Assembly (NCBI GenBank): GCA_903837525.1
Contig: CAILUU010000023.1
Span: forward strand, 1-64,000
DNA from: an uncultured Bacteroidota bacterium
GTDB lineage: Bacteria; Bacteroidota; Bacteroidia; Chitinophagales; Chitinophagaceae
DNA length: 64,000 nucleotides
Reading direction: 5' to 3'
The notes beneath the pieces are model-generated. The model saw nothing but the letters and a program-made list of their open reading frames with translations. It had not been told where the DNA came from and did no database searches. This document shows positions 42,802 through 51,820 of the stretch, in pieces. Position numbers and translations under genes: made by a program. Numbering within the stretch: the stretch's first letter is position 1; each line of letters starts with the position of its first letter.

Positions 42802-43611
42802 ATGCAAAAAAAGAAAATATTTAGATGGATTAAAATAACTGTATTACTATATTGCAGCATTGGTATTGCTTTATATTATTTGCAAGAGTATTTTTTGTTT
42901 CATCCAACAACATTAGTACCAGATTATACTTTTAGTTTTAGTACACCTTTTGAAGAAATAAATATGCCCATAAATGCAACCACCAATATTAGTGTGGTAA
43001 AATTTTTTAGTACAGATACGATAACTAAAGGAGTTGTACTCTATTTCCATGGCAATAAACAAAACATAAATAGATACGCAAAATTTGTAAACAGCTTTAC
43101 AAAAAATGGCTACGAAGTGTGGATGCCCGATTACCCTAGTTTTGGAAAAAGCACAGGTAAAATAACAGAAAACAATTTATACAAAGTAGGTGAGCAAGTA
43201 TACAAAATGGCCAATGCTAAATTTAAAAGCGATAGTATAATCATTTATGGAAAAAGCTTGGGTACTGGTATTGCAGCCTATGTAGCCTCTTTTTATCCTG
43301 CTAAAAAATTAATTTTAGAAACTCCCTATTATAGCATACCAAGTTTATTTAGTAGTTGGATACCTATTTACCCTCATCAACGTTCATCAATCTACAAATT
43401 ACCAACTAACGACTATTTACAAAAAGTAACAACCCCAATAACTATTTTTCATGGTACAAACGATTGGATTATTCCGTACAGAAATGCAGCTAAGCTAAAA
43501 CCTATTTTAAAAAAAGAAGATGAGTTTATTACTATTGAAGGAGGTAATCATCAAAATTTATTTGTCTACGATTTGTACCAAAAGAAATTGGATAGTTTGC
43601 TAAAACTCTGA
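42802..43611 (+). CDS. Membrane-anchored alpha/beta hydrolase (copy 2)
   Basis: A 269-residue paralogue of the preceding gene with the same plan: an N-terminal TM helix (ITVLLYCSIGIALYYLQEYF), YFHGNKQN, nucleophile Ser in YGKSLGTGIA (about residue 157), Asp in HGTNDWIIP and His in EGGNHQNL. Identity to copy 1 is moderate by eye, so the duplication is old. The substrate is unknown. Its 3' end overlaps the convergent LD-carboxypeptidase gene by 12 nt. Confidence 0.86.
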   Translation: MQKKKIFRWIKITVLLYCSIGIALYYLQEYFLFHPTTLVPDYTFSFSTPFEEINMPINATTNISVVKFFSTDTITKGVVLYFHGNKQNINRYAKFVNSFTKNGYEVWMPDYPSFGKSTGKITENNLYKVGEQVYKMANAKFKSDSIIIYGKSLGTGIAAYVASFYPAKKLILETPYYSIPSLFSSWIPIYPHQRSSIYKLPTNDYLQKVTTPITIFHGTNDWIIPYRNAAKLKPILKKEDEFITIEGGNHQNLFVYDLYQKKLDSLLKL

Positions 43612-44502
43612 TAGGGAAACAAGTTTATTCCCAACTTTTAGCGCATATTCTATTCCCACTTTTAAAGCAACATTTTCTTTACCATGGCTTACCGGAAAAT
43701 TATAGCATACAGGATAATTATATTCTGCAACAATAGCTGCAATAGCTTCGTAAGCCGTTTTTCCAAAAGGCCTGTCTGTATCTTTCATATCGGTAAAGCC
43801 CCCAATAACTAAGCCAGCTAAGTGTTGTAGCTTACCACTACGTTTTAGTTGATACAACATTCTATCAACGGCATAAATTTGCTCCCCAATATCTTCTATA
43901 AATAATATTTTATTTTTAGTGTTTATATCGCTTGTTGTACCAATACAATTAGCTAATAAAGTTAAATTACCCCCTACTAATTGCCCACTGGTATTTCCCT
44001 TTTTGTTTAAGGGATGTGCAGCAATTTTATATTTTCCTTTTTTGCCAATTAATGCATTTTTTAGGGGACGTATAAATTCGTTTTCGCCTTCGTTAAATGC
44101 TGCAGCCATAGGTGCATGTAAACTTGCAATTTTTAATTTGGTATGCAAATGATTATGCAAAACGGTAATATCGCTAAAGCCAATTAACCACTTTGGACTT
44201 TTTTTGAATTTTGTAAAATCAAGTTGATCAACAATTCTACCTGCGCCATATCCACCTCTGCCAAATAAAATGGCATGAATAGTTGCATCATCTAGCATTG
44301 CTTGTAACTCATCTCGTCTATCTTCATCTGTACCACTAAAATAATTGGTACTTTTACTGCCCAATGTTTTGCCAACCATTACATTATAGCCCCATTTTTG
44401 TAACGTGTTAATACAGTTTTGTGCTTTATCGGCAGCCATATATCCAGCAGGGCAAGTAATGCCAATGGTATCGCCTTTTTTTAAGTAAGTGGGCGTTTTC
44501 AT
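43600..44502 (-). CDS. LD-carboxypeptidase (peptidase family S66)
   Basis: A 300-residue S66 peptidase that removes the terminal D-Ala from murein tetrapeptides in peptidoglycan recycling (LdcA-type), or a microcin-immunity relative. The N-terminal DTIGITCPAGYM and FGRGGYGAGRIVDQLDF are typical. The nucleophile Ser is in GFSDITVLHNHL (about residue 105), Glu in LFIEDIGEQIYAVDRML (about 205) and His in FPVSHGKEN (about 277). The ATG at 44502 is close to the divergent T9SS cargo gene. Confidence 0.91.
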   Translation of the reverse strand: MKTPTYLKKGDTIGITCPAGYMAADKAQNCINTLQKWGYNVMVGKTLGSKSTNYFSGTDEDRRDELQAMLDDATIHAILFGRGGYGAGRIVDQLDFTKFKKSPKWLIGFSDITVLHNHLHTKLKIASLHAPMAAAFNEGENEFIRPLKNALIGKKGKYKIAAHPLNKKGNTSGQLVGGNLTLLANCIGTTSDINTKNKILFIEDIGEQIYAVDRMLYQLKRSGKLQHLAGLVIGGFTDMKDTDRPFGKTAYEAIAAIVAEYNYPVCYNFPVSHGKENVALKVGIEYALKVGNKLVSLSEF

Positions 44503-44573
44503 TAAAATTGAACATTTTAAATTTAATAAAGAGTAAAATTATAATTAAATTTACCCTTATTAAACTACTGCAC

Positions 44574-47408
44574 ATGCGTTTTTTGTTGTTTTTTTTATTA
44601 GTTCTCCCTTTTGTTGGTACTGCACAAAAAAAAAGGCCTAAGAATAGCACAGGTTCTTTAGCACCTTGTAATGGCCCAGGAAGTGCTCCAACGGTGGCAA
44701 CAGCTGTATGTGGTAATGTACGATTTACTGAAAACAATACTCAAATATGTACTGGTATTGGTAATTTGCCAAACCCAACTGCTGGTTGTGGAGATATTGT
44801 AACAACTGACAATTCCTTATGGTATAGATTTCATTGTTATGGAGCCGGGCAATTAGGATTTTTATTAACTCCTTTTGGAGGTGGTGATGATTTTGATTGG
44901 GAAATACTTGATGTTACAGGAAGAAATTTAAGTGAAGTATATACGACTGAGTTAAGGGTTTCTTTAAATTTAAGTGGTATAACAGGCCCTACAGGTTGTA
45001 CACCTGCTGGTGCTTCAAATGTTGCATGTGGTGGAGGTGCCCCTGGTTCGGAATTTAATAGGATGGTAGGTTTGGTAGCTGGGAATGATTACTTATTAAT
45101 GGTTAACAATTGGTCAAGCTCTGGCCTAGGATATACGTTAGACTTTTTTGGTACCGCAGTATTAACAAATTCTGCAGACCCTATTATAAGTAATGTTCAG
45201 ATAGTTGGTTGCGATGCTTCAAAATTAAAGGTTGACTTTAGTGATGATATGCTATGTAATACCGTTACCCCTTTAGGAACCGAGTTTTCAATTGTTGGTG
45301 GGGCTACAACAATTACGGGAGTTGTTTCAAATTGCACTTCTGGTGTTAACGCTATAACAACTTTAACCATTAATTTGCCCGTAGCCTTGACTCCAAATAA
45401 TTACACTTTACGAGTTGCAGATGGTACAGATGGAAATACTTTTGAGAATGTTTGTAGAAGATTATTATTGCCAGCTGATATACCTTTTACAGTACCTGCA
45501 CAAACTCCATTAGATTTTACCACCACAAGCTTTACCGGCTGTGCCCCTACTTTTGTTGATGTAAATTTTAATAAACCTTTTTTGTGTACTAGTGTAACAC
45601 CAACAGGTACCGAGTTTTCTATTACGCCAACAAACCCTGCAATTACATCTGCAACCTATACTTGTGTAAATGGAATAGCAACTGGATTAAGATTGAATTT
45701 AGCAAACCCACTGCCTTATGGTACTTACAATTTAGTAGTAAATAATGGAAGCGATGGGAATACTATAACAGATACTTGTGGTATAGATATGTTGATAGGA
45801 AAAAGCATTGCACTAACTATTCCTATACCTCCTACTGTTCCAAAATTTGATTCGGTACAATTTTTAAAATGTAGCCCTTCAACTGTTAGAGCATTTTACT
45901 CAAAATCAATTTTATGTAGTAGTGTTAGTTCCAATGGTAGTGAGTTTGCTATTACAGGCCCATCGGGTGTTACCGTAATTGGGGCAACTACAGATGTTAC
46001 TTGTGCTACTAGCGGTTTTACGAATTGGATAGATGTACAATTTTCTGCACCTATATATGCACAAGGTTTATATACGTTACGTAATAAAGTAGGTACAGAT
46101 GGAAATGGCATTTTAGATATTTGCTATGCTCCGCAAAATGTTAATGAAACATTTTCATTAGATATTTTAGGTAAATTAGATGCTACATTTTCAAGTACAG
46201 TAAAATGGGATTGTGTTACCGATACCATTATTTTAAGCCACCCTGGTGGCAATGGTATTAATAGTTGGTTGTGGACGTTTAGCGATGGCACCACACAACT
46301 AGGACAAACCGTAACTTATTTAGCTGCTACTAGTACACCTAATGTAAGCATTACGTTAAAAGTAGATAACGGTTTTTGTACTGAAACCGTAACACAAAAC
46401 GTAACGTTAGGCAATTACTTTAAGCCGGGTATTTCGTTAGTACAAAACGATACTATTTGCTTTGGCACACCAGTTAGTTTAATTAACCAAACCATAGGTG
46501 GCATAGGTTTGCAACACCTTTGGCAATTTGACGATGGTACTATTTATACCGGAATAACGCCGCCACCTCATTTATATACACTTCCTAAAGCATACAACAT
46601 TCTTTTAATAGTTAACGATGTATATGGTTGTATAGATACGGCTAAACAAAATATTGTAATTGCACCTACAGCCTATATAGATATTAATGGCGTAAAACCA
46701 CAATATTGTGCTGGGCAAACTTTATTGCTTACCAAAAATGCAACACTTTTTGTAGATACCTATACTTGGGATAATGGCAATGGAAAAACTTGGAACAATG
46801 TAAAAAGCATTTTATTTAAGTACGATGCTGAAAGCCCATACACTATTACATTAACAGGTATGGATAGATTTTGTGGGCAAGTAACCGCAACAAAAAACAC
46901 ACATGTGTATGCCATACCTCGGTTAGATTTGGGAAGAGATACCGTACTTTGTAGCGATGAGGTTTTACCAATTGGTACAGCATTTAATCCTGCTTATACC
47001 TACACATGGAATACAGGTGAAACAACTGCCCAAATAAACACAAGTTTTACTACAAAAAAATATAGTTTGTTGGTAGATAATAATGGTTGTAGTGCTAAGG
47101 ATGAAATAAATGTAAAAATATTACCTATATGTTTAATTAAAGTGCCCAATGCCTTTACACCAAATGGTGATGGTAAAAACGATAAACTTTTAGCACTAAA
47201 TGCAGACTTAGCCAAGCAATTTAAATTTACTGTTTTTAATAGGTTAGGGGAAATAGTGTTTACTACACAAAATCCTTTACAAGGTTGGGATGGAAATAGT
47301 AAAGGGCAACCAGCCGACCCCGGCACTTATGTGTGGGAGTTAAGTTATATTAATGGATGGACAAAAAAGGCTATTTATGAAAAAGGCACTTCAATATTGA
47401 TTAAGTAA
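44574..47408 (+). CDS. Large secreted T9SS type B (gliding motility C-terminal domain) protein
   Basis: A 944-residue secreted protein. The signal peptide is MRFLLFFLLVLPFVGTAQ. About residues 60-200 are a beta-rich domain resembling the N-terminal part of adhesin-like proteins. Three tandem repeats of ~115 residues follow (about 205-540), each with a cysteine start (VGCDAS, TGCAPT, LKCSPS), a TEFSI/SEFAI stretch and a DGNT/DGNG end; they resemble Ig-like SbsA domains. PKD-like domains follow (WLWTFSDGT; HLWQFDDGT). The C-terminus, from VPNAFTPNGDGKND, is the ~85-residue type B T9SS sorting domain. It is probably a surface adhesin or scaffold. The ATG at 44574 was chosen because the signal peptide starts there. 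Confidence 0.92.
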   Translation: MRFLLFFLLVLPFVGTAQKKRPKNSTGSLAPCNGPGSAPTVATAVCGNVRFTENNTQICTGIGNLPNPTAGCGDIVTTDNSLWYRFHCYGAGQLGFLLTPFGGGDDFDWEILDVTGRNLSEVYTTELRVSLNLSGITGPTGCTPAGASNVACGGGAPGSEFNRMVGLVAGNDYLLMVNNWSSSGLGYTLDFFGTAVLTNSADPIISNVQIVGCDASKLKVDFSDDMLCNTVTPLGTEFSIVGGATTITGVVSNCTSGVNAITTLTINLPVALTPNNYTLRVADGTDGNTFENVCRRLLLPADIPFTVPAQTPLDFTTTSFTGCAPTFVDVNFNKPFLCTSVTPTGTEFSITPTNPAITSATYTCVNGIATGLRLNLANPLPYGTYNLVVNNGSDGNTITDTCGIDMLIGKSIALTIPIPPTVPKFDSVQFLKCSPSTVRAFYSKSILCSSVSSNGSEFAITGPSGVTVIGATTDVTCATSGFTNWIDVQFSAPIYAQGLYTLRNKVGTDGNGILDICYAPQNVNETFSLDILGKLDATFSSTVKWDCVTDTIILSHPGGNGINSWLWTFSDGTTQLGQTVTYLAATSTPNVSITLKVDNGFCTETVTQNVTLGNYFKPGISLVQNDTICFGTPVSLINQTIGGIGLQHLWQFDDGTIYTGITPPPHLYTLPKAYNILLIVNDVYGCIDTAKQNIVIAPTAYIDINGVKPQYCAGQTLLLTKNATLFVDTYTWDNGNGKTWNNVKSILFKYDAESPYTITLTGMDRFCGQVTATKNTHVYAIPRLDLGRDTVLCSDEVLPIGTAFNPAYTYTWNTGETTAQINTSFTTKKYSLLVDNNGCSAKDEINVKILPICLIKVPNAFTPNGDGKNDKLLALNADLAKQFKFTVFNRLGEIVFTTQNPLQGWDGNSKGQPADPGTYVWELSYINGWTKKAIYEKGTSILIK

Positions 47409-47432
47409 TTTTTTTATTCTTGAAAGAGGTAT

Positions 47433-47457
47433 AAAAAAGTTGGATTACCCATCCAAC
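47433..47457 (-). terminator. Terminator overlapping the stop of the 58-aa gene
   Basis: The minus-strand stem GTTGGAT/ATCCAAC (47451-47457 with 47439-47445) has a 5-nt loop containing part of the stop codon, followed by six T. Confidence 0.85.
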
Positions 47458-47621
47458 CCATCATCATTATTTACACTAGTAGTGCCTAGCATATTATCTA
47501 CTGCACCACCAAGCATTGGAAATTTTTCTTTTACAAAATTCTTTATTACTTCAACGCTTTTTTGTGCTTGGTCTGTTGTAACACCTGCCTCTGCAACTAG
47601 CTTTTCAATTAACTCTATCAT
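47445..47621 (-). CDS. Small helical protein of unknown function (58 aa)
   Basis: It begins MIELIEKLVAEAGVTTDQAQ and continues VEVIKNFVKEKFPMLGG, ending in an acidic NNDDGLDG. Two predicted helices around a Gly-Val-Thr turn resemble the short VcgC-like/DUF2780-type proteins, but I cannot assign it firmly. Its own terminator overlaps the stop, and it lies 33 nt after relA/spoT on the same strand, so it is probably the last gene of that transcript. A plus-strand frame across it is a shadow. Confidence 0.72.
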   Translation of the reverse strand: MIELIEKLVAEAGVTTDQAQKSVEVIKNFVKEKFPMLGGAVDNMLGTTSVNNDDGLDG

Positions 47622-47654
47622 TATTTATTTTTTAAAGTATTTACTTAATTCATT

Positions 47655-49892
47655 TTATTCGGTATCGTATCTATCAACTCGTTCAATACCTGGCAAAGCT
47701 TTTAACTTAACTAATAATTCTTCTAACTCTTCTCTATCATGTACAAATATTTTTACATTGCCTTCAAAAATTCCCTCTTTAGCTTCAATAGTCATAGCAC
47801 TAATATTAAATTTCATTTCGCCGCTAATAAGGTTAGTTATTTTATGTATTACGCCTACATCATCTAGTCCAATTATTTTTAAACCCGTTAAAAAAGAAAT
47901 TTCTTTATTTTTTGCCCACTTCGTTTTTACTACTCTGTGCCCATAATTGGCCAACAACCTTGCAGCATTAGTACAATTAGTACGGTGTATTTTTAGTCCT
48001 TCGCCGGTGGTAACAAACCCAAAAACATCATCGCCTGGTATAGGTTTACAGCAGTTAGCTAAACTATACATTATTTGATCGCTTCTTTCGCCAAAAATAA
48101 TAAGTTCGGCATCTTTTTTATTAATTTGTTTAGATGGCTCTAATATTTTTTCTGCCGGTATTATCTTTATGGGCTTGGGTGGAACTAATTTGTCTCCAGC
48201 TAGGGTAAATTCTTTGAGCTCTTTTAAATCAATTTTTTTTATGGAAATATCATACAATAAATCAAGCGATGAGCCTGTTTTATAATAATTAGAAAGCTCT
48301 TCTAAATTACTGTGATTCATTGAAGCGCCCATCCCCTCTAATTTACGCTGTAAAATATATTTTCCTTCGTCTGCAATTTTTCTTTTCTCGTCTTTTAAGG
48401 TATCCTTTATTTTATTTTTTGCTTTACTCGTTACAACAAAATTTAACCATTCTAAATTTGGTTTTTGTTTGGCACTTGTAATAATTTCTATTTGATCGCC
48501 ACTTTTTAATTTATGTGCAATAGGTACTAACTTATGATTAACTTTTGCACCAATTGTTTTACTACCTACTGCGGTATGTACACTAAACGCAAAGTCTAAT
48601 GCAGTAGCACCAACAGGTAACATACGCACATCTCCCTTTGGAGTGTATACATAAATTTCTTCAGCTAAAAAGGAGGTTTTAAAATCTTGTAAAAAATCTA
48701 TCGAGTTGTTATCCTGATTGCTTAGTGCTTCTCTAATTTGTCCAAACCATTTATCAAAGCGGCTTTCGTCCGTTGCATCTTCTTTGTATTTCCAATGGGC
48801 TGCAAGTCCTTTTTCAGCAATTTCATTCATCCGTTTAGTACGCACTTGTACTTCTACCCACTTGCCTTGTGGGCCCATAACGGTAGTATGCAACGCCTCG
48901 TAGCCATTACTTTTAGGATTACTTAACCAATCTCTTAATCGCTCTATACTTGGTATATACTCATCTGTAATTATGCTATACACTTTCCAACACTCTTCCT
49001 TTTCTTTTTCTAATGTCGCATTTACAATAATTCTAATCGCAAATAAATCATACACATCTTCAAAAGCTACACCCTTCTTTTTCATTTTAGTGCTAATGGA
49101 ATGTATACTTTTTGGGCGACCGTATATTTCAAAGTCAAAATTGGCTTTTTCTAATTTTTCCTTTATTGGCCTAATAAAATCATTGATATATTTTGTGCGC
49201 TCTCTTTTAGTATCGTTAAGTTTTTGTGCAATGTATTTGTAGGTATCAGGCTCCATGTATTTCATGGATAAATCTTCCATTTCGGTTTTAATAGTGTACA
49301 AGCCCATACGATGGGCAAGTGGGGCATACACATAAACCGTTTCGCTACTAATTTTTAGTTGCTTTTCTCTTTTCATACTATCCATAGTTCGCATGTTATG
49401 CAACCTATCGGCTAGCTTTATTAAAATTACCCTGGGATCATCGGTAAGGGTAACTAATATTTTTTTAAAATTTTCAGCTTGTTGAGAGGTGTTCGTGTCC
49501 ATTACCGAACTAATTTTGGTAAGGCTATCTACAATTTTTGCAATCTCCGTTCCAAATTCTCGTTGTACATCTTCTAGTGTAATGTCAGTATCTTCTACCG
49601 TGTCGTGCAACAAGGCACATATGGTGCTGCGTACGCCTAAACCAATTTCATCTACACAAATTTGTGCCACAGCTAAAGGATGTAATATATAAGGCTCCCC
49701 ACTTTTACGACGCATTGTTTTGTGTGCCTCAGCAGCCATTTCAAACGCTACTCTTAACAGCTCTTTATCGCCAGGTTTTAAATTATTTTTTAAGCTTCGC
49801 AAAAGGCCACGGTAATACTTAAGAATTTCTTTTTTTTCTTCTTCTTCTGATAAATTATATTTAGTTATGGGTTCAATTACTTCCATTATCAA
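47655..49892 (-). CDS. RelA/SpoT bifunctional (p)ppGpp synthetase/hydrolase
   Basis: A 745-residue long RSH protein. The N-terminal HD hydrolase domain contains HPLAVAQICVDEIGL and LLHDTVEDTD (about residues 72-100). The synthetase domain is at about 240-360 (GRPKSIHSISTKMKKKG; FEDVYDLFAIRII; YEALHTTVMGPQG). TGS (EIYVYTPKGDVRMLPVGATALDFAF), a zinc-finger-like region with CCKPIPGDD, and a C-terminal ACT domain follow. Intact HD residues suggest it both makes and degrades the stringent alarmone. The ATG at 49892 or 49886 is possible. Confidence 0.95.
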   Translation of the reverse strand: MIMEVIEPITKYNLSEEEEKKEILKYYRGLLRSLKNNLKPGDKELLRVAFEMAAEAHKTMRRKSGEPYILHPLAVAQICVDEIGLGVRSTICALLHDTVEDTDITLEDVQREFGTEIAKIVDSLTKISSVMDTNTSQQAENFKKILVTLTDDPRVILIKLADRLHNMRTMDSMKREKQLKISSETVYVYAPLAHRMGLYTIKTEMEDLSMKYMEPDTYKYIAQKLNDTKRERTKYINDFIRPIKEKLEKANFDFEIYGRPKSIHSISTKMKKKGVAFEDVYDLFAIRIIVNATLEKEKEECWKVYSIITDEYIPSIERLRDWLSNPKSNGYEALHTTVMGPQGKWVEVQVRTKRMNEIAEKGLAAHWKYKEDATDESRFDKWFGQIREALSNQDNNSIDFLQDFKTSFLAEEIYVYTPKGDVRMLPVGATALDFAFSVHTAVGSKTIGAKVNHKLVPIAHKLKSGDQIEIITSAKQKPNLEWLNFVVTSKAKNKIKDTLKDEKRKIADEGKYILQRKLEGMGASMNHSNLEELSNYYKTGSSLDLLYDISIKKIDLKELKEFTLAGDKLVPPKPIKIIPAEKILEPSKQINKKDAELIIFGERSDQIMYSLANCCKPIPGDDVFGFVTTGEGLKIHRTNCTNAARLLANYGHRVVKTKWAKNKEISFLTGLKIIGLDDVGVIHKITNLISGEMKFNISAMTIEAKEGIFEGNVKIFVHDREELEELLVKLKALPGIERVDRYDTE

Positions 49893-50092
49893 CGTTGTGT
49901 AAACGAATTTAACTTAAAATGTTGATTTTTAAAAAGATAAATTTCTTTACAAAAGAATGGAGCAAGTCTACTTTTTATTTTTAGCTAAGTTTTATTCGTG
50001 TGGTTATTAAATGATAACAAGGAACTTCTATGTAATCCTTACTTGAAAATATAATAAAGGAATATATAGATAAACTAACATCATTCTACTAT

Positions 50093-50127
50093 AAAAAACC
50101 GCTTCAAAAAAATTGAAGCGGTTTTTT
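50093..50127 (-). terminator. Terminator of the atp operon segment
   Basis: The stem AAAACCGCTTCAA/TTGAAGCGGTTTT has a 5-nt loop, with A and T runs on both sides, 20 nt after the atpH stop. It may also stop transcription from the other side. Confidence 0.93.
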
Positions 50128-50146
50128 AAATATCATATCTACCTAT

Positions 50147-50710
50147 CTATCTTAATTTATGAACATAATCGTTGTTCATAAATTGCTTTTTAATATCTTT
50201 TAGATCTCTTAAAATACTAGCATCTACTAAGGTGTTTTCTGTTTCTAAAACAAAGCCACCAATTAGTTCATCGTTTACCAAAGTCTCCATTTCTATTTTA
50301 GCGGCTGTGCCTTCGGCTTGCACTTTTGCTAAAATGCTATTGCGTAACTCATCACTCATAGGAGTGGCAGTAGTAACTTTTACTTTACGAATATTATTAA
50401 TAATGTTATATTGAGTAATAAACGCTTCGGCAATTTCGGGTAAGTTGCTTTCTCTTCCTTTACGTACCAACAGACTAATAAACATATCCGATAGGTTGCT
50501 TACTTTTCCATTGGTTACGGCATTAATAATCTTACTTTTTACATCACCTTTTATTATTGGGCTTACTAATACCGCTGTAAAATCTGGATTAGATTTACAA
50601 ATGCTTTTTATCAGTTGCATATCGGACTGTACAGCATTTAATTGATTTTGCTCTGTGGCAATATCAACTAAACTTTTGGCGTATCGTGTGGCTAAACGTG
50701 GATTATTCAT
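50147..50710 (-). CDS. atpH: ATP synthase F1 subunit delta
   Basis: A 187-residue delta (OSCP) subunit that joins F1 to the peripheral stalk. The N-terminal helical bundle begins NPRLATRYAKSLVDIA. The C-terminal domain has VKVTTATPMSDELRNSILAKV and the conserved DELIGGFVLETENTLVDASILRDLKDIKKQF. It is last in the atpB-E-F-H run; a terminator follows, so atpA and atpG must be elsewhere. The gap to atpF holds two C-run/G-run palindromes. Confidence 0.95.
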   Translation of the reverse strand: MNNPRLATRYAKSLVDIATEQNQLNAVQSDMQLIKSICKSNPDFTAVLVSPIIKGDVKSKIINAVTNGKVSNLSDMFISLLVRKGRESNLPEIAEAFITQYNIINNIRKVKVTTATPMSDELRNSILAKVQAEGTAAKIEMETLVNDELIGGFVLETENTLVDASILRDLKDIKKQFMNNDYVHKLR

Positions 50711-50820
50711 ACCCCTGTCCCCTGAAGGGGAACTTGATTTTAATCAGTTTTAGTTATAGCTAAATTACTGATGGTTAAAAATAGTGCGTTTCAAAAGCCC
50801 CCTTTAGGGGGTTTGGGGGT
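50711..50820. repeat. Two CCCC/GGGG palindromes between atpF and atpH
   Basis: The first, CCCCTGTCCCC with AGGGG, lies at 50712-50730, directly before the atpH ATG. The second, GCCCCC/GGGGGT with a further GGGGG, lies at 50797-50818, directly after the atpF stop. They occupy much of the 111-nt intergenic gap. Confidence 0.55.
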
Positions 50821-50821
50821 T

Positions 50822-51331
50822 CTAATTTAATTTTACTTCCCCTGCTAATTGCTTTATAAAATTCTCTTGCTCTGCTTTATTACTTAACTCTTTACGTAAA
50901 ACTTTTTCGCTTACTTCTATTACTAAATTACCAACTTGGTTTTTAATATCGGTTAAGGCCGCCATTTTTTGATAGTTGATGGCTGCTTGCGCATCCACAA
51001 TAATTTTATTGGCTTCTGCTTTTGCCAAATCTTTAGCATCAGTAATCATTTTATCTTTTATATCCTTAGCTTCTTTAAGCATAGTTGCTCTTTCTTCTCT
51101 AGCTTTAGTTAACAAGGCTTCATTATCGTTTTTAAGCTGAGCCATTTCTGCCTGTACTTTTGCTGCTTGAGAAATAGCATTTTCTATATTATCTTCTCTA
51201 GTTTTTACAGCTTTTAATATTGGCTTCCAAGCATATTTAGCCAATACAAATAATACTATAAAAAACGTTAGCGTCATCCAAATTACCAATCCTAAATCGG
51301 GTTTTACCAGTGGATTTAATTCTAAAAACAT
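50822..51331 (-). CDS. atpF: ATP synthase F0 subunit b
   Basis: A 169-residue b subunit: one N-terminal TM helix (LGLVIWMTLTFFIVLFVLAKYAW) followed by a long charged helix (about 30-165) rich in Glu, Lys and Ala that forms the peripheral stalk dimer. KPILKAVKTREDNIENAISQA is the typical segment after the membrane. It is cotranscribed with atpB, atpE and atpH; a hairpin separates it from atpE. Confidence 0.96.
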   Translation of the reverse strand: MFLELNPLVKPDLGLVIWMTLTFFIVLFVLAKYAWKPILKAVKTREDNIENAISQAAKVQAEMAQLKNDNEALLTKAREERATMLKEAKDIKDKMITDAKDLAKAEANKIIVDAQAAINYQKMAALTDIKNQVGNLVIEVSEKVLRKELSNKAEQENFIKQLAGEVKLN

Positions 51332-51360
51332 ATAATTTAAATTTAATCTTTTTTAAGTAA

Positions 51361-51395
51361 ATGCAAGTCCGCCGCCCTGTGCTTTAAACTTGCAT
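51361..51395 (-). promoter_or_regulatory. Intercistronic hairpin between atpE and atpF
   Basis: An 8-bp stem, ATGCAAGT (51361-51368)/ACTTGCAT (51388-51395), has a GC-rich 19-nt loop and no T run. Its place after the c-subunit gene suggests an RNA-stability or processing element. Confidence 0.45.
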
Positions 51396-51416
51396 TAGTT
51401 TTTTGTACTTGATAAA

Positions 51417-51665
<249 letters not shown>

Positions 51666-51700
51666 TCAACGGGTTTACAAAAAATATACCTCAACCCAGT

Positions 51701-51814
51701 TCCCTCTCCTAAAGGTGAGGGAGCAGGAAGATGATTTCTAATTATTTCCACACTATGATAAACATAGCTTGTCATTAATTTAAGAACTTGCCCAAAGTGT
51801 TCCCTCTGGGGAAC
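51701..51814. repeat. Two CCCT/AGGG-type palindromes between atpB and atpE
   Basis: TCCCTCTCCT/AGGTGAGGGA lies at 51701-51722 and GTTCCC/GGGAAC at 51799-51814, in a 185-nt gap that is long for an atp operon. They resemble the elements around atpH and at 42745. Confidence 0.5.
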
Positions 51815-51820
51815 AAGGGG

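Noticed and set aside
47440-47946. 168-codon plus-strand frame after the type B T9SS gene
   Set aside because: It covers the 58-residue gene and the end of relA/spoT on the opposite strand, and its Ser/Thr-rich translation is typical of an antisense shadow.
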